Part shown: in pieces, positions 26,865-35,151 of the stretch | Layout of the letters: every line of letters starts with the position of its first letter | Position numbering within the stretch: the stretch's first letter is position 1 | NCBI GenBank assembly: GCA_946480915.1 | Contig: CAMLLO010000023.1 | Coordinates: forward strand, 4,772 to 68,771 | Origin: an uncultured Sphingobacteriaceae bacterium | Lineage (GTDB): Bacteria > Bacteroidota > Bacteroidia > Sphingobacteriales > Sphingobacteriaceae | Reading direction: 5' to 3' | DNA: 64,000 nucleotides | The notes under the pieces: model-generated | What the model saw: only the letters and a program-made list of their open reading frames with translations | The model's database searches: none | What the model was told of the DNA's origin: nothing | Translations under genes and position numbers: made by a program

Positions 26865-27369
26865 CAGAGTAATCTTCTTTCCCGCCCCGGTTATGCGCTA
26901 AATACACTACACTTTTAGTTAAAAGCATTCACATTTTAACAACTTCGCATGTTTTTATATTTATGATAAAAATTATTTCGTTAAGCAAAGTACGGTAGAT
27001 TCATGTCTGGAGCCTATTAATCTAAAGGCATATTTAAAAAATTCATTCTCGGCACTTGCTTTGCAAGTCTGCTCGCATAGAAAATCTCATAAGTCTTTAT
27101 TGCATGATTGCATTAAAGCCTGAGTTGGAAAAACTCAGAATACATAATACCCTAACACAGTTAAAAAGCCAGAGTAATTTATTCTGCATCCCAAAACTAA
27201 CAACCAATTATTTCAACGAGCCAGAGAGCATCATTCGCTATCAGCTCAGTGAATAGCCAAACAGGCAGATGTATAAATCTAATAATCTTTAACACCGGGT
27301 TATAAATAACAAGCCTGGTGCAATCTGAATTCTCCTCTCGAGAAAATTGAAATCATTAAAAAATTAATT
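26865..27369. other. Intergenic region (505 bases), no gene seen
   Basis: AT-rich sequence between the efflux operon and the ice-binding-like gene. One 66-codon chance ORF on the plus strand has no family features. No strong hairpin terminator or repeat was recognised; it presumably carries the promoter of the gene at 27370. Confidence 0.5.
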
Positions 27370-28977
27370 ATGGACACAAACATTTCCTTAACAAGGAATA
27401 GTACTGCTGCACCTCAGAGCCGGGACTATTCAAGAATATACGCTGCGCTGGTATTGTTTGTAATAATACTTGCAGTCTCCATTACCGGATGTAAAAAGGA
27501 TGATTTTGAAGGTGAGATTTCGGGCGTTTGTCCGGTGGTCATCTCCGATCCAGTAAACGGAGCAGTTGATGTAGCTGTTAATAAAGTTATAGGTTTAACT
27601 TTCAATACCGACATGAAAGGTTCGACTGTTAATACCACAACGGTTACTTTAAAACAAGGTACTACATCAATTCCTGGAACCGTAGGACCTGCTGCCAATG
27701 GGAAAGATTTTACATTCACTCCCCAACAGCCGCTGGCCCCTTTCACTACTTATACTGGTACAGTAACAACCGGAGCAAAAGACACCTTGCGTTCGGCGAT
27801 GGCTGCTGATTATGTATGGAGCTTTACAACCGTACCGAGGATTACTCTATTATCCAACCCTGTTGCAGGTGGTACATCTACCGGTGGCGGAGACTTTGCC
27901 CAAGGATCATCAGTAACAGTAACAGCAACACCGAGCGCCGGTTATACATTTATTAACTGGACAAAGGTTGGCGCACCAACTGTACCCCTTTCTTCCGATC
28001 CAAGCTATCAGTTTAATATGGCGGGGAATGTAGACTTAGTTGCAAATTTTAGTCAGGTTCAAACTTTTACAGTTATTGTTGCAGCTAGCCCTGTGGCAGG
28101 AGGAACAACAACAGGATCAGGTGTATATGCATCGGGCACTTCTGCAACAATCAGAGCAATACCGAATAGCGGTTATTCATTTACAGGCTGGAGTGGTGAT
28201 GCTACAGGATCAACCAATCCATTAACATTGACGGTAAACGCGAATAAAAACATCACAGCAATCTTTGAGCTCGGCGGTCCGATTGCCGGTGCCGGAATTG
28301 GCCCGAACCTTCCCGGTTTAGGTGGATCAGGTACGTTCTCAATTCTAACAAAGGCTGGTATTTCAACTACAGGCATCACCTTAGTAAACGGTGACATCGG
28401 CGTGAGTCCTGCCGCAGCTACTTCAATTACAGGCTTTGGCTTAATAATGGATGCCAGCGGACAGTTTTCCCGTTCACCTATTGTAACTGGCAGAATATAC
28501 GCCTCAGATTACGCGGCACCAACACCGTCAAATATGACTACCGCAGTATCTAACATGGAAACTGCATATACAACTGCAAATGGCCTGGTAACACCCGCGC
28601 CGGTTCTGGAGAGAGGTGCCGGAAATGTTTCGGGATTGAATCTTGCCCCCGGTTTATATAAATGGAGTACAGGTGTACTTATCGACCCGAATACAACACT
28701 TACACTTACAGGTGGAGTAAATGATACCTGGGTGTTCCAGATAGCACAAAATCTTACGGTGAGCAATGGTGCCAAAATCGTTCTTCAAGGCGGTGCCCAA
28801 GCCAAAAACATTATGTGGGTAGTTGCAGGTCAGGCAACTCTCGGAACCAACACTAACTTTAGTGGAATCGTCCTGAGTAAAACCTTGATCTCGGCAAATA
28901 ATGGCACTATAATAACCGGCAGGTTATTAGCGCAAACAGCGGTTACACTGATTGGAACCACCATTATTCAACCTTAA
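27370..28977 (+). CDS. Surface lipoprotein with Ig-like, InlB-type repeat and DUF3494 (ice-binding) domains
   Basis: 535 residues. Lipobox in SITGCKKDD near residue 41 after a longish N-terminus. Domains in order: an SbsA-type bacterial Ig-like domain (~55-155, SDPVNGAVDVAVNKVI to VWSFTT); two InlB B-repeat-like units (~160-235 and ~237-300, with AGYTFINW and SGYSFTGWSGDA); and a C-terminal DUF3494 beta-helix (~315-535, with VNGDIGVSPAAA and LNLAPGLYKW). DUF3494 is the fold of bacterial ice-binding proteins, though many members have other or unknown surface roles. The next gene encodes an OmpA-type protein 72 bases on. Confidence 0.85.
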   Translation: MDTNISLTRNSTAAPQSRDYSRIYAALVLFVIILAVSITGCKKDDFEGEISGVCPVVISDPVNGAVDVAVNKVIGLTFNTDMKGSTVNTTTVTLKQGTTSIPGTVGPAANGKDFTFTPQQPLAPFTTYTGTVTTGAKDTLRSAMAADYVWSFTTVPRITLLSNPVAGGTSTGGGDFAQGSSVTVTATPSAGYTFINWTKVGAPTVPLSSDPSYQFNMAGNVDLVANFSQVQTFTVIVAASPVAGGTTTGSGVYASGTSATIRAIPNSGYSFTGWSGDATGSTNPLTLTVNANKNITAIFELGGPIAGAGIGPNLPGLGGSGTFSILTKAGISTTGITLVNGDIGVSPAAATSITGFGLIMDASGQFSRSPIVTGRIYASDYAAPTPSNMTTAVSNMETAYTTANGLVTPAPVLERGAGNVSGLNLAPGLYKWSTGVLIDPNTTLTLTGGVNDTWVFQIAQNLTVSNGAKIVLQGGAQAKNIMWVVAGQATLGTNTNFSGIVLSKTLISANNGTIITGRLLAQTAVTLIGTTIIQP

Positions 28978-28983
28978 AAATAT

Positions 28984-29006
28984 GTACCCGTTTAAAGGGC
29001 GGGTAC
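28984..29006 (+). terminator. Hairpin between DUF3494 and OmpA genes
   Basis: GTACCCG (28984-28990) pairs with CGGGTAC (29000-29006). It lacks a following T-run, so it may act as a partial terminator or stability element between the two genes rather than a full stop. Confidence 0.45.
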
Positions 29007-29049
29007 TTATTAAAGCTATTAATCAAAAAATAATTTAAAAGATATTAAT

Positions 29050-30984
29050 ATGTTACCCATAAATAAAAGTAAAGTATCCCTTATCATCTGTTCGCTGATG
29101 ATAATCCTCAGCCAAAGTATTGCTACGGCTCAAACAACACCGCCAAGATGGTGGTTCGGCTTGTCAGGTGCAGCCAACATGAATTTCTACAGCGGCACAA
29201 CACAGCGTTTAAACAATTCGTTAATTGTTCCAACGGCCTTCCATAAAGGTAATGGCGTACGTCCTTATGGCTCGCTTTTAATGGAATACCGTCCTGCTGG
29301 CATGCTGGGCTTCATGCTAAATGTCGGATACGATGGCCGGGGCGGGAAATTTGATAGCGTAATGGCTCCATGCAACTGTCCGGCTACCTTAAAAACTAAC
29401 CTGGATTACATTACGGTTGAACCCAGCTTACGCTTAGGTGTGCCTAAAACAAATCTTTTCTTTTTTGCCGGTCCGCGTGTGGCATTTGGAATGCAGAAGG
29501 AGTTTGAATATACTCAACTAAACCAGTCGGACACGAATGAGGATTTTAGTGAGATAAATTCGACCATATTTTCGGGTCAGATCGGAATGGGCTATGATCT
29601 GCCTATTTCTTCCGTGAACAGTAAAACAAAGGCGTCTCTATCACCCTTCATTTCTTATCATCCGTATTTCGGTCAGGATGCTCGTAACATAGAAAGCTGG
29701 TCTGTGTCCACAGTTAGAGCCGGTGTAGCCTTAAAGTTCGGCAGAGCCGGAAAAATAAAAGAAGCACCAGTTGTTGCGGTTCCGGCACGTGAGATTATGT
29801 TCAGTGTTCGTGCTCCGAAAACCGTTCCGACAAAACGCCTGGTAAGCGAAACTCTGCCTCTTCGTAATTCTGTATTCTTTGATGAGGGCTCAGCAGCCAT
29901 TCCGGCGAGATACGTATTACTTACAAACAACCAGGCATCCGCCTTTAAGGAGCTGTCTCTTCAAAATGAGCAATCCTCAAACACGACAGGACGTTCGGCA
30001 AGGCAGTTAAACGTATATCATAATATCCTGAACATTTTAGGGGATAGAATGAGGGCTAATCCGGGTGCGTCGATTTCGCTAAGCGGAGCGTCAGCTAACG
30101 GTCCGAAAGAGGGTAAGTTGTTTGCAGAAGCTATTAAACAATATATGGTTTCGATATTCGGGATTAACGCCGCAAGAATCTCTACCGATGGGCGCACAAA
30201 ACCATTTATCCCGTCAGAACAGCCTGGTGGCACAAAAGAACTGGTTCTCCTTCGTGAAGGCGATCGCAGGGTAGATATTACAAGTGCATCACCAGAACTG
30301 TTAATGGAAGTTGGCGGCGGAATGATGAAACCTGTACAAATTCTTGCAACTCAGGTAGATCCTTTGGATAGCCATGTAATTTTCAATGTTGACGGTGCAA
30401 ATGCAGTGCTTAAGTCATGGACATTAGATTTAACAGATGAAAGAGGAATGGTTAAGCATTACGGACCGTTTACACGTGATCAGGAAAGTATGACCGGAGC
30501 CTCAATCTTAGGCGACAATAAATCTGGCAGCTATAAAGTAGTGATGCTGGGTGAGTCAAAAAACGGACTTCCTGTAAGAAAAGAAAGCACCGTTTCTCTG
30601 GTTCGTCAGGACGAGACTACAGAAAAAGGTTTTCGTTATAGTATTTTGTTCGATTTTGATAAATCAAACTCGATCGCATCGTATGATAAATTCTTAACCG
30701 ATGTAGTTTCTCCCTTAATTACTTCTGGTTCAACCGTAATTGTGCACGGTCATACAGATATTATCGGGGAAGAAGATTATAATCACAAACTATCTCACAA
30801 CAGAGCAACAGAAACTCAAAAAATTATAGAGTCTGCCTTATCTCGGGCAGGTAAGAGTAATGTAACGTTTGAGACTTTTGGTTTTGGAGAAGACTTGAAT
30901 CGCGCACCCTTTGACAACAATCTACCTGAAGAGCGCTTTTATAATAGAACAGTTATTATTGATATAATTTCAGCAAAGAACTAA
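29050..30984 (+). CDS. OmpA-family outer-membrane protein
   Basis: 644 residues. Signal peptide at the start (IICSLMIILSQSIATAQ). Residues ~30-235 look like an outer-membrane beta-barrel (many short strands, e.g. FGLSGAANMNFYSG and RAGVALKFGRAG). A long middle region follows. The C-terminal ~525-640 is an OmpA/MotB peptidoglycan-binding domain: SILFDFDKSNSIASYD, VIVHGHTDIIGEEDYNHKLS, and NRATETQKII. The middle part also holds an incomplete OmpA-like segment (NSVFFDEGSAAIPARY). It probably anchors the envelope; the upstream DUF3494 lipoprotein may be a partner. Confidence 0.9.
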   Translation: MLPINKSKVSLIICSLMIILSQSIATAQTTPPRWWFGLSGAANMNFYSGTTQRLNNSLIVPTAFHKGNGVRPYGSLLMEYRPAGMLGFMLNVGYDGRGGKFDSVMAPCNCPATLKTNLDYITVEPSLRLGVPKTNLFFFAGPRVAFGMQKEFEYTQLNQSDTNEDFSEINSTIFSGQIGMGYDLPISSVNSKTKASLSPFISYHPYFGQDARNIESWSVSTVRAGVALKFGRAGKIKEAPVVAVPAREIMFSVRAPKTVPTKRLVSETLPLRNSVFFDEGSAAIPARYVLLTNNQASAFKELSLQNEQSSNTTGRSARQLNVYHNILNILGDRMRANPGASISLSGASANGPKEGKLFAEAIKQYMVSIFGINAARISTDGRTKPFIPSEQPGGTKELVLLREGDRRVDITSASPELLMEVGGGMMKPVQILATQVDPLDSHVIFNVDGANAVLKSWTLDLTDERGMVKHYGPFTRDQESMTGASILGDNKSGSYKVVMLGESKNGLPVRKESTVSLVRQDETTEKGFRYSILFDFDKSNSIASYDKFLTDVVSPLITSGSTVIVHGHTDIIGEEDYNHKLSHNRATETQKIIESALSRAGKSNVTFETFGFGEDLNRAPFDNNLPEERFYNRTVIIDIISAKN

Positions 30985-31001
30985 TCAAAATAGCCAAATT
31001 G

Positions 31002-31036
31002 AAAGAGGCCGGATCGTATGATCCCGGCCTCTTTTT
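31002..31036 (+). terminator. Rho-independent terminator after the OmpA gene
   Basis: GAGGCCGGATC (31005-31015) pairs with GATCCCGGCCTC (31020-31031) with one bulged base, followed by TTTTT. Flanking A's and T's make it potentially bidirectional, also serving the convergent DJ-1-like gene. Confidence 0.85.
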
Positions 31037-31082
31037 GTATATACTAATTCCGGCTTAGTCTGAATAAATGCACGAGTGGTTT

Positions 31083-31778
31083 TTAAATATCGGCATTCGA
31101 AAATTTCAACACACTCAGCAATTCTTTAGCCGCCTCTTCTGATGAAGCCGGGTTCTGACCTGTAATTAATAAACCATCTTTTACCACATATGAGGCCCAG
31201 TCTTCTTTTTTGGAGTATTTCGCCCCCTTATTTTTTAGCTCATCTTCCAGAAGAAAGGGAACAATGCTTGTTAACTGCACCGCTTCTTCTTCGGTGTTCG
31301 TAAAGCCAGTCACATTTTTTCCCTTTACCAGAGGTTCACCATATTGATCTCTGACATTTAGCAAAACCGCTGGGGCATGACACACCGCTGTAACAGGTTT
31401 GCCAGCAGACCAAAATTTTTCGATCAGCTGAATAGAGCTTGGATCATTACTTAAATCCCATAAAGGACCGTGACCGCCCGGAAAAAACACCGCGTCAAAA
31501 TCATCAGCTCGCACTTCGCTCAGCTTTTTTGTGTTTGCAAGTTGTTTCTTTAACGATTCATCTGCATCGAACCGTCTGGTTGCATCCGTCTGACTTGCCG
31601 GCTCGGCACTTTTTGGATCGATGGGTGGTTGTCCGCCTTTGGGCGAAGCCAAGGTGATTTCTGCACCGGCATCCTTTAAAGTGTAATATGGAGCGGCAAA
31701 TTCTTCGATCCAAAACCCTGTTTTCTTTCCTGTATTACCTAGTTCGCTATGCGATGTTAGCACGATTAATACTTTCAT
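31083..31778 (-). CDS. DJ-1/PfpI family protein (Hsp31-like, class I glutamine amidotransferase fold)
   Basis: 231 residues, the size of the short Hsp31-like branch. The nucleophile elbow is AVCHAPAVLL (Cys-His), with a likely assisting Glu in TGFWIEEFAAPYY and the strand FDAVFFPGGHGPLWDL. Relatives are chaperones, glyoxalase III or protein deglycase-like enzymes. Monocistronic, cytosolic, convergent with the OmpA gene. Exact activity not deducible. Confidence 0.88.
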   Translation of the reverse strand: MKVLIVLTSHSELGNTGKKTGFWIEEFAAPYYTLKDAGAEITLASPKGGQPPIDPKSAEPASQTDATRRFDADESLKKQLANTKKLSEVRADDFDAVFFPGGHGPLWDLSNDPSSIQLIEKFWSAGKPVTAVCHAPAVLLNVRDQYGEPLVKGKNVTGFTNTEEEAVQLTSIVPFLLEDELKNKGAKYSKKEDWASYVVKDGLLITGQNPASSEEAAKELLSVLKFSNADI

Positions 31779-31845
31779 ATTCTTTTTGTTAGGTGCATAA
31801 ATTAATTGAAGCTCTTGTGGCCTTATTGCCAGCTATTCTACTTAA

Positions 31846-32040
31846 ATAACAGGTTTAGAACAAGCGCTGCAAAGTTTCGTTTCTAAGAATTTCAATCTCT
31901 TTACCACAGATAAGTTTATCGGTGTGAGTGGAGCTTTCATGAGCAGGAAAGGCTCATTAAAATCAGTAAAAATGCTCGCTGAATTTAGAATCTCTGAAAA
32001 TACTCTTACCTTTCAGCAACAGATCTATCCTTATGCTTGA
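31846..32040 (+). pseudogene. Possible truncated gene remnant overlapping the pirin start
   Basis: An open, protein-like frame of 64 codons with no ATG near its beginning, containing ALQSFVSKNFNLFTTDKFIG, SRKGSLKSVKMLAEFRIS and TFQQQIYP, ending at a TGA that overlaps the first codons of the pirin gene. Internal ATG at 31939 or GTG at 31924 could start a shorter peptide. It may be the C-terminal stub of a decayed gene. The family is not recognised, and this could also be a chance frame. Confidence 0.3.
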
Positions 32041-32947
32041 TATTGTAATAGAAGCCCGAAAAGCATCAATTGCCCCCGGAATGGATGTTAAAAGAATCCT
32101 TCCGTATCGCCTTCGCAGAATGGTGGGGCCCTTTATTTTTATGGATCATGCCGGCCCTGTCGATCTGCAAATTCCGATAGTTTCGTCCATGGATGTGTTG
32201 CCTCATCCTCACATAGGCCTTTCTACCGTCAGTTACTTGTTTGGCGGCCAGGTTACCCATCGCGACAGCCTTGGAGTAGAACAGGTAATTCGTCCGGGAG
32301 AAGTGAACTGGATGACCGCCGGAAAGGGAATTGCACATTCGGAGCGCTTTGAGGATCCTTCGGTGCTGGCCGGCGGCAGTCTTGAGATGTTTCAGACCTG
32401 GGTCGCATTGCCCGAAAAAGATGAGGAATCAGACCCTGCTTTTAACAATTATCAGCCTGCGGAGCTACCAGTGTTTACTGATACAGGTGTATGGATGCGT
32501 TTGATAGCCGGTAATGCCTATGGGGTAACCAATAACGTTAAAATACATTCACCCTTGTTCTATATCCATGTCATGCTCGACAAAGAGGCCCGTTTCGGAC
32601 TTCCAAGAGAGCATTCGGAACGCGGTGTTTATATAGCCAAGGGAAGTGTTGAGGTGTCGGGCACAACATATCCCGCCGGCCAGTTACTTGTGTTTACAAA
32701 AGGTGTTGACCCTCTGATAGTGGCAAAAGAAACGTCGGTACTGATGCTGTTGGGAGGCGAGCATTTGGGCGATAGACATATCTGGTGGAACTTCGTATCC
32801 TCCAGAAAAGAACGCATTGAACAAGCCAAGGCCGATTGGAAGGAGGGAAGGATTAGCTTGCCGCCTGCAGACAATCTGGAATTTATTCCGCTTCCCGAGG
32901 ATAAATCAAGGCCGGCAGGTGACCCGCCTCCCGAAGTATTATCGTGA
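32033..32947 (+). CDS. Pirin family protein
   Basis: 304 residues, bicupin. The N-terminal cupin carries metal-binding histidines in LPHPHIGLSTVSYLF and VTHRDSLG, plus the TAGKGIAHSERF block; the C-terminal pirin domain has HSPLFYIHVMLDK and LLGGEHLGDRHIWWNFV. Bacterial pirins include quercetin dioxygenase-like enzymes and redox-dependent regulators. The start ATG overlaps the end of the frame at 31846-32040. Cytosolic; no operon partner within 150 bases downstream. Confidence 0.9.
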   Translation: MLDIVIEARKASIAPGMDVKRILPYRLRRMVGPFIFMDHAGPVDLQIPIVSSMDVLPHPHIGLSTVSYLFGGQVTHRDSLGVEQVIRPGEVNWMTAGKGIAHSERFEDPSVLAGGSLEMFQTWVALPEKDEESDPAFNNYQPAELPVFTDTGVWMRLIAGNAYGVTNNVKIHSPLFYIHVMLDKEARFGLPREHSERGVYIAKGSVEVSGTTYPAGQLLVFTKGVDPLIVAKETSVLMLLGGEHLGDRHIWWNFVSSRKERIEQAKADWKEGRISLPPADNLEFIPLPEDKSRPAGDPPPEVLS

Positions 32948-33101
32948 TACAGATGTTTTTTGCAATTTCCGTTTTCCTTAAAGGTCTGCGCTTTTTGTAT
33001 CTATGTACAACTGCGTTGTGCCGCCCAAGAACCTAAAATCGTTATCTGTATCCCCTCCCAAAGAAACAATTACTGTAACTAGTAGTTTGTCTTTATAAAA
33101 C

Positions 33102-33836
33102 ATGTCCGTGAGATTTACTAATAAAATTTGCCTCGTTACCGGAGGCACTTCCGGAATTGGAAGGGCAATCTGTTTGCGTCTGGCTACTGAGGGAGCCACC
33201 GTTGTTGTCATAGGAAGGAATGATGAAGAAGGAGCGGAGTCTGTCGGCTTAATACAAAAAAGCGGAGGCTCAGCCATTTATATTAAAACAGATATTGGTT
33301 TTTCAGACCAAATAAAATCATGCATAGATAAAGTAATTGAAACCTACGGCAGAATTGATGTGATCGTTAATAATGCGGCGATGATGACCTTTAAACGTAT
33401 CGTTGATCTTGAAATTGAAGAATGGGATCAGTTGATGCATGTGAACCTCAGATCAGTATTCTTGTTTTGCAAATACAGTTTGCCTCACATGAAAAATGGC
33501 GCCGTAGTTAATATCGGTTCGGTACACGGCCATCAAACCACACCGAATGTTTTGCCTTACGCTGCCAGCAAAGGAGGAATCGAAGCATTTACAAGAGGAC
33601 TTAGCCTTGAATATAAACCCGATGTTTCAAGGTTTAACACGGTTGCACCCGGAGCAGTCGACACACCGATGCTTTGGTCTAATCCAAATGTAAAAAGCGG
33701 TAAAGAAAAGATAATAGGTGTTGTTGGTAAGCCTGAGGATGTTGCTGCGGCAGTATGTTTTCTTGCTTCAGATGAGGCTGCCTATATCAATGGAACTACG
33801 CTGGTTGTAGATGGCGGACGATTAGATATTCTTTAA
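33102..33836 (+). CDS. Short-chain dehydrogenase/reductase
   Basis: 244 residues, classical SDR: cofactor motif TGGTSGIGRAI, NNAAMM, catalytic Ser in VNIGSVHG, YxxxK in YAASKGG, and C-terminal YINGTTLVVDGGRLDI. An Arg after the second strand (VIGRND) favours NADP(H), though this is a soft inference. It is 9 bases upstream of the GH1-like gene, so the two are probably co-transcribed, suggesting action on a sugar or glycoside aglycone. Confidence 0.93.
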   Translation: MSVRFTNKICLVTGGTSGIGRAICLRLATEGATVVVIGRNDEEGAESVGLIQKSGGSAIYIKTDIGFSDQIKSCIDKVIETYGRIDVIVNNAAMMTFKRIVDLEIEEWDQLMHVNLRSVFLFCKYSLPHMKNGAVVNIGSVHGHQTTPNVLPYAASKGGIEAFTRGLSLEYKPDVSRFNTVAPGAVDTPMLWSNPNVKSGKEKIIGVVGKPEDVAAAVCFLASDEAAYINGTTLVVDGGRLDIL

Positions 33837-33845
33837 ACTTTCAGT

Positions 33846-35045
33846 ATGCGAAATAAATTTATGTTCTCTACAGGTATCGAAAATAGTTATCCCACTATTT
33901 TAATTGAAGGAAAGAGAATTCGGGTAGATGAACTTAAAACTACAGATCATTATAACCGCTGGAAAGAAGATTTTCAGTTGGTAAAGTCAATAGGAATTGA
34001 ATTCCTGCGATACGGCCCATCATATTATGTCTCTCATGAAGGTCCCGGAAAATATAACTGGGATTTTGCTGATGCCACTTTTGCTGAATTAAATGAACTT
34101 GGTATAACTCCTATTGTTGATTTGTGCCATTTCGGAGTGCCCGACTGGATAGGAGATTTTCAGAACAATGATTGGCCACAGTACTTTGCCGAGTATGCCA
34201 AAGCTTTTGCAAGTCGCTTTCCTCAGCTTCAGTTTTATACGCCTGTTAACGAAATCTTTATTACCGCCACATTTTCTGCCCAATATGGATGGTGGAATGA
34301 GTGCCAAAGTTCGGATAAAGCATTTGTTAATGCCCTGAAAAATTTGTGTAAGGCGAATGTACTTGCCATGCAGGCTATATTAGAGATACAGCCCGAGGCA
34401 ACATTTATCCAAAGCGAATCATCCGAATACTTTCATGCCGAAGATCCTTCATGCAGAACTCAGGCTGATTTTTTAAATGAAAAGCGGTTTTTATCCCTCG
34501 ACCTTTCTTACGGCCACCCGGTAAACGTACCCCTTTATAAATATTTACTCGATAATGGCTTAACTGATAAAGAATATCAATGGTTCGAGAAAAATTTCAT
34601 CAAAGCCCGCTGTATTATGGGTAACGACTATTATGTAACCAATGAACATACTGTACATGCGGATGGAAATACATCTCCTTCGGGCGAAATTTTTGGCTAT
34701 TATATTATTACCCAGCAATATTATAACCGTTATCGTTTGCCTGTAATGCATACGGAAACCAATATTTCTGAGCCAAACTCGGTTAGATGGTTAAAAAAAG
34801 AATGGGCAAATGTTTATCGTTTTAAACAAGACGGCTTTCCTATAGTTGGGTTTACTTGGTACAGCCTCCTAGATCAGATAGATTGGGACTCTGCCCTCAC
34901 AAAGAATGCTGGAAATATAAATCCATTAGGTCTGTTTGATCTTAACAGGCAAATCCGGCCTGTTGGAACAAGCTATAAAAATCTAATCAACTTATGGAAG
35001 GGAGTTCTGGAGGATGAAAGCTACGGTTTACATTTTGCTTATTGA
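33846..35045 (+). CDS. GH1-like beta-glycosidase
   Basis: 399 residues, somewhat shorter than typical GH1 (~450), with no signal peptide, so cytosolic. TIM-barrel with a GH1-style acid/base in YTPVNEIF (Glu136) and nucleophile in MHTETNIS (Glu304); the fold also shows DLCHFGVPDWIGDFQN and FTWYSLLDQIDWDSAL, matching the GH1 'HFDLP.WL' and 'GYF.WSL.DNFEW' regions loosely. A related GH5-clan enzyme is possible. Follows the SDR gene by 9 bases; a terminator follows. Confidence 0.8.
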   Translation: MRNKFMFSTGIENSYPTILIEGKRIRVDELKTTDHYNRWKEDFQLVKSIGIEFLRYGPSYYVSHEGPGKYNWDFADATFAELNELGITPIVDLCHFGVPDWIGDFQNNDWPQYFAEYAKAFASRFPQLQFYTPVNEIFITATFSAQYGWWNECQSSDKAFVNALKNLCKANVLAMQAILEIQPEATFIQSESSEYFHAEDPSCRTQADFLNEKRFLSLDLSYGHPVNVPLYKYLLDNGLTDKEYQWFEKNFIKARCIMGNDYYVTNEHTVHADGNTSPSGEIFGYYIITQQYYNRYRLPVMHTETNISEPNSVRWLKKEWANVYRFKQDGFPIVGFTWYSLLDQIDWDSALTKNAGNINPLGLFDLNRQIRPVGTSYKNLINLWKGVLEDESYGLHFAY

Positions 35046-35085
35046 ATGCAATAATTAATCTTACTGTAAATGCTAAAACCAATCG

Positions 35086-35116
35086 CAGCTCCCGAAATTT
35101 ACGGGAGCTGTATTAT
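35086..35116 (+). terminator. Hairpin terminator after the GH1-like gene
   Basis: Perfect 9-bp stem CAGCTCCCG (35086-35094) with CGGGAGCTG (35102-35110), then TATTAT. It sits between the convergent GH1-like and histidine-kinase genes. Confidence 0.75.
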
Positions 35117-35151
35117 ATAGGGTTTTAGCCGGGTTTTCCCTGATCAGGCAT

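Noticed and set aside
27056..27256. 66-codon plus-strand ORF in the efflux/ice-binding intergenic region
   Set aside because: No recognisable motif, AT-rich chance composition.
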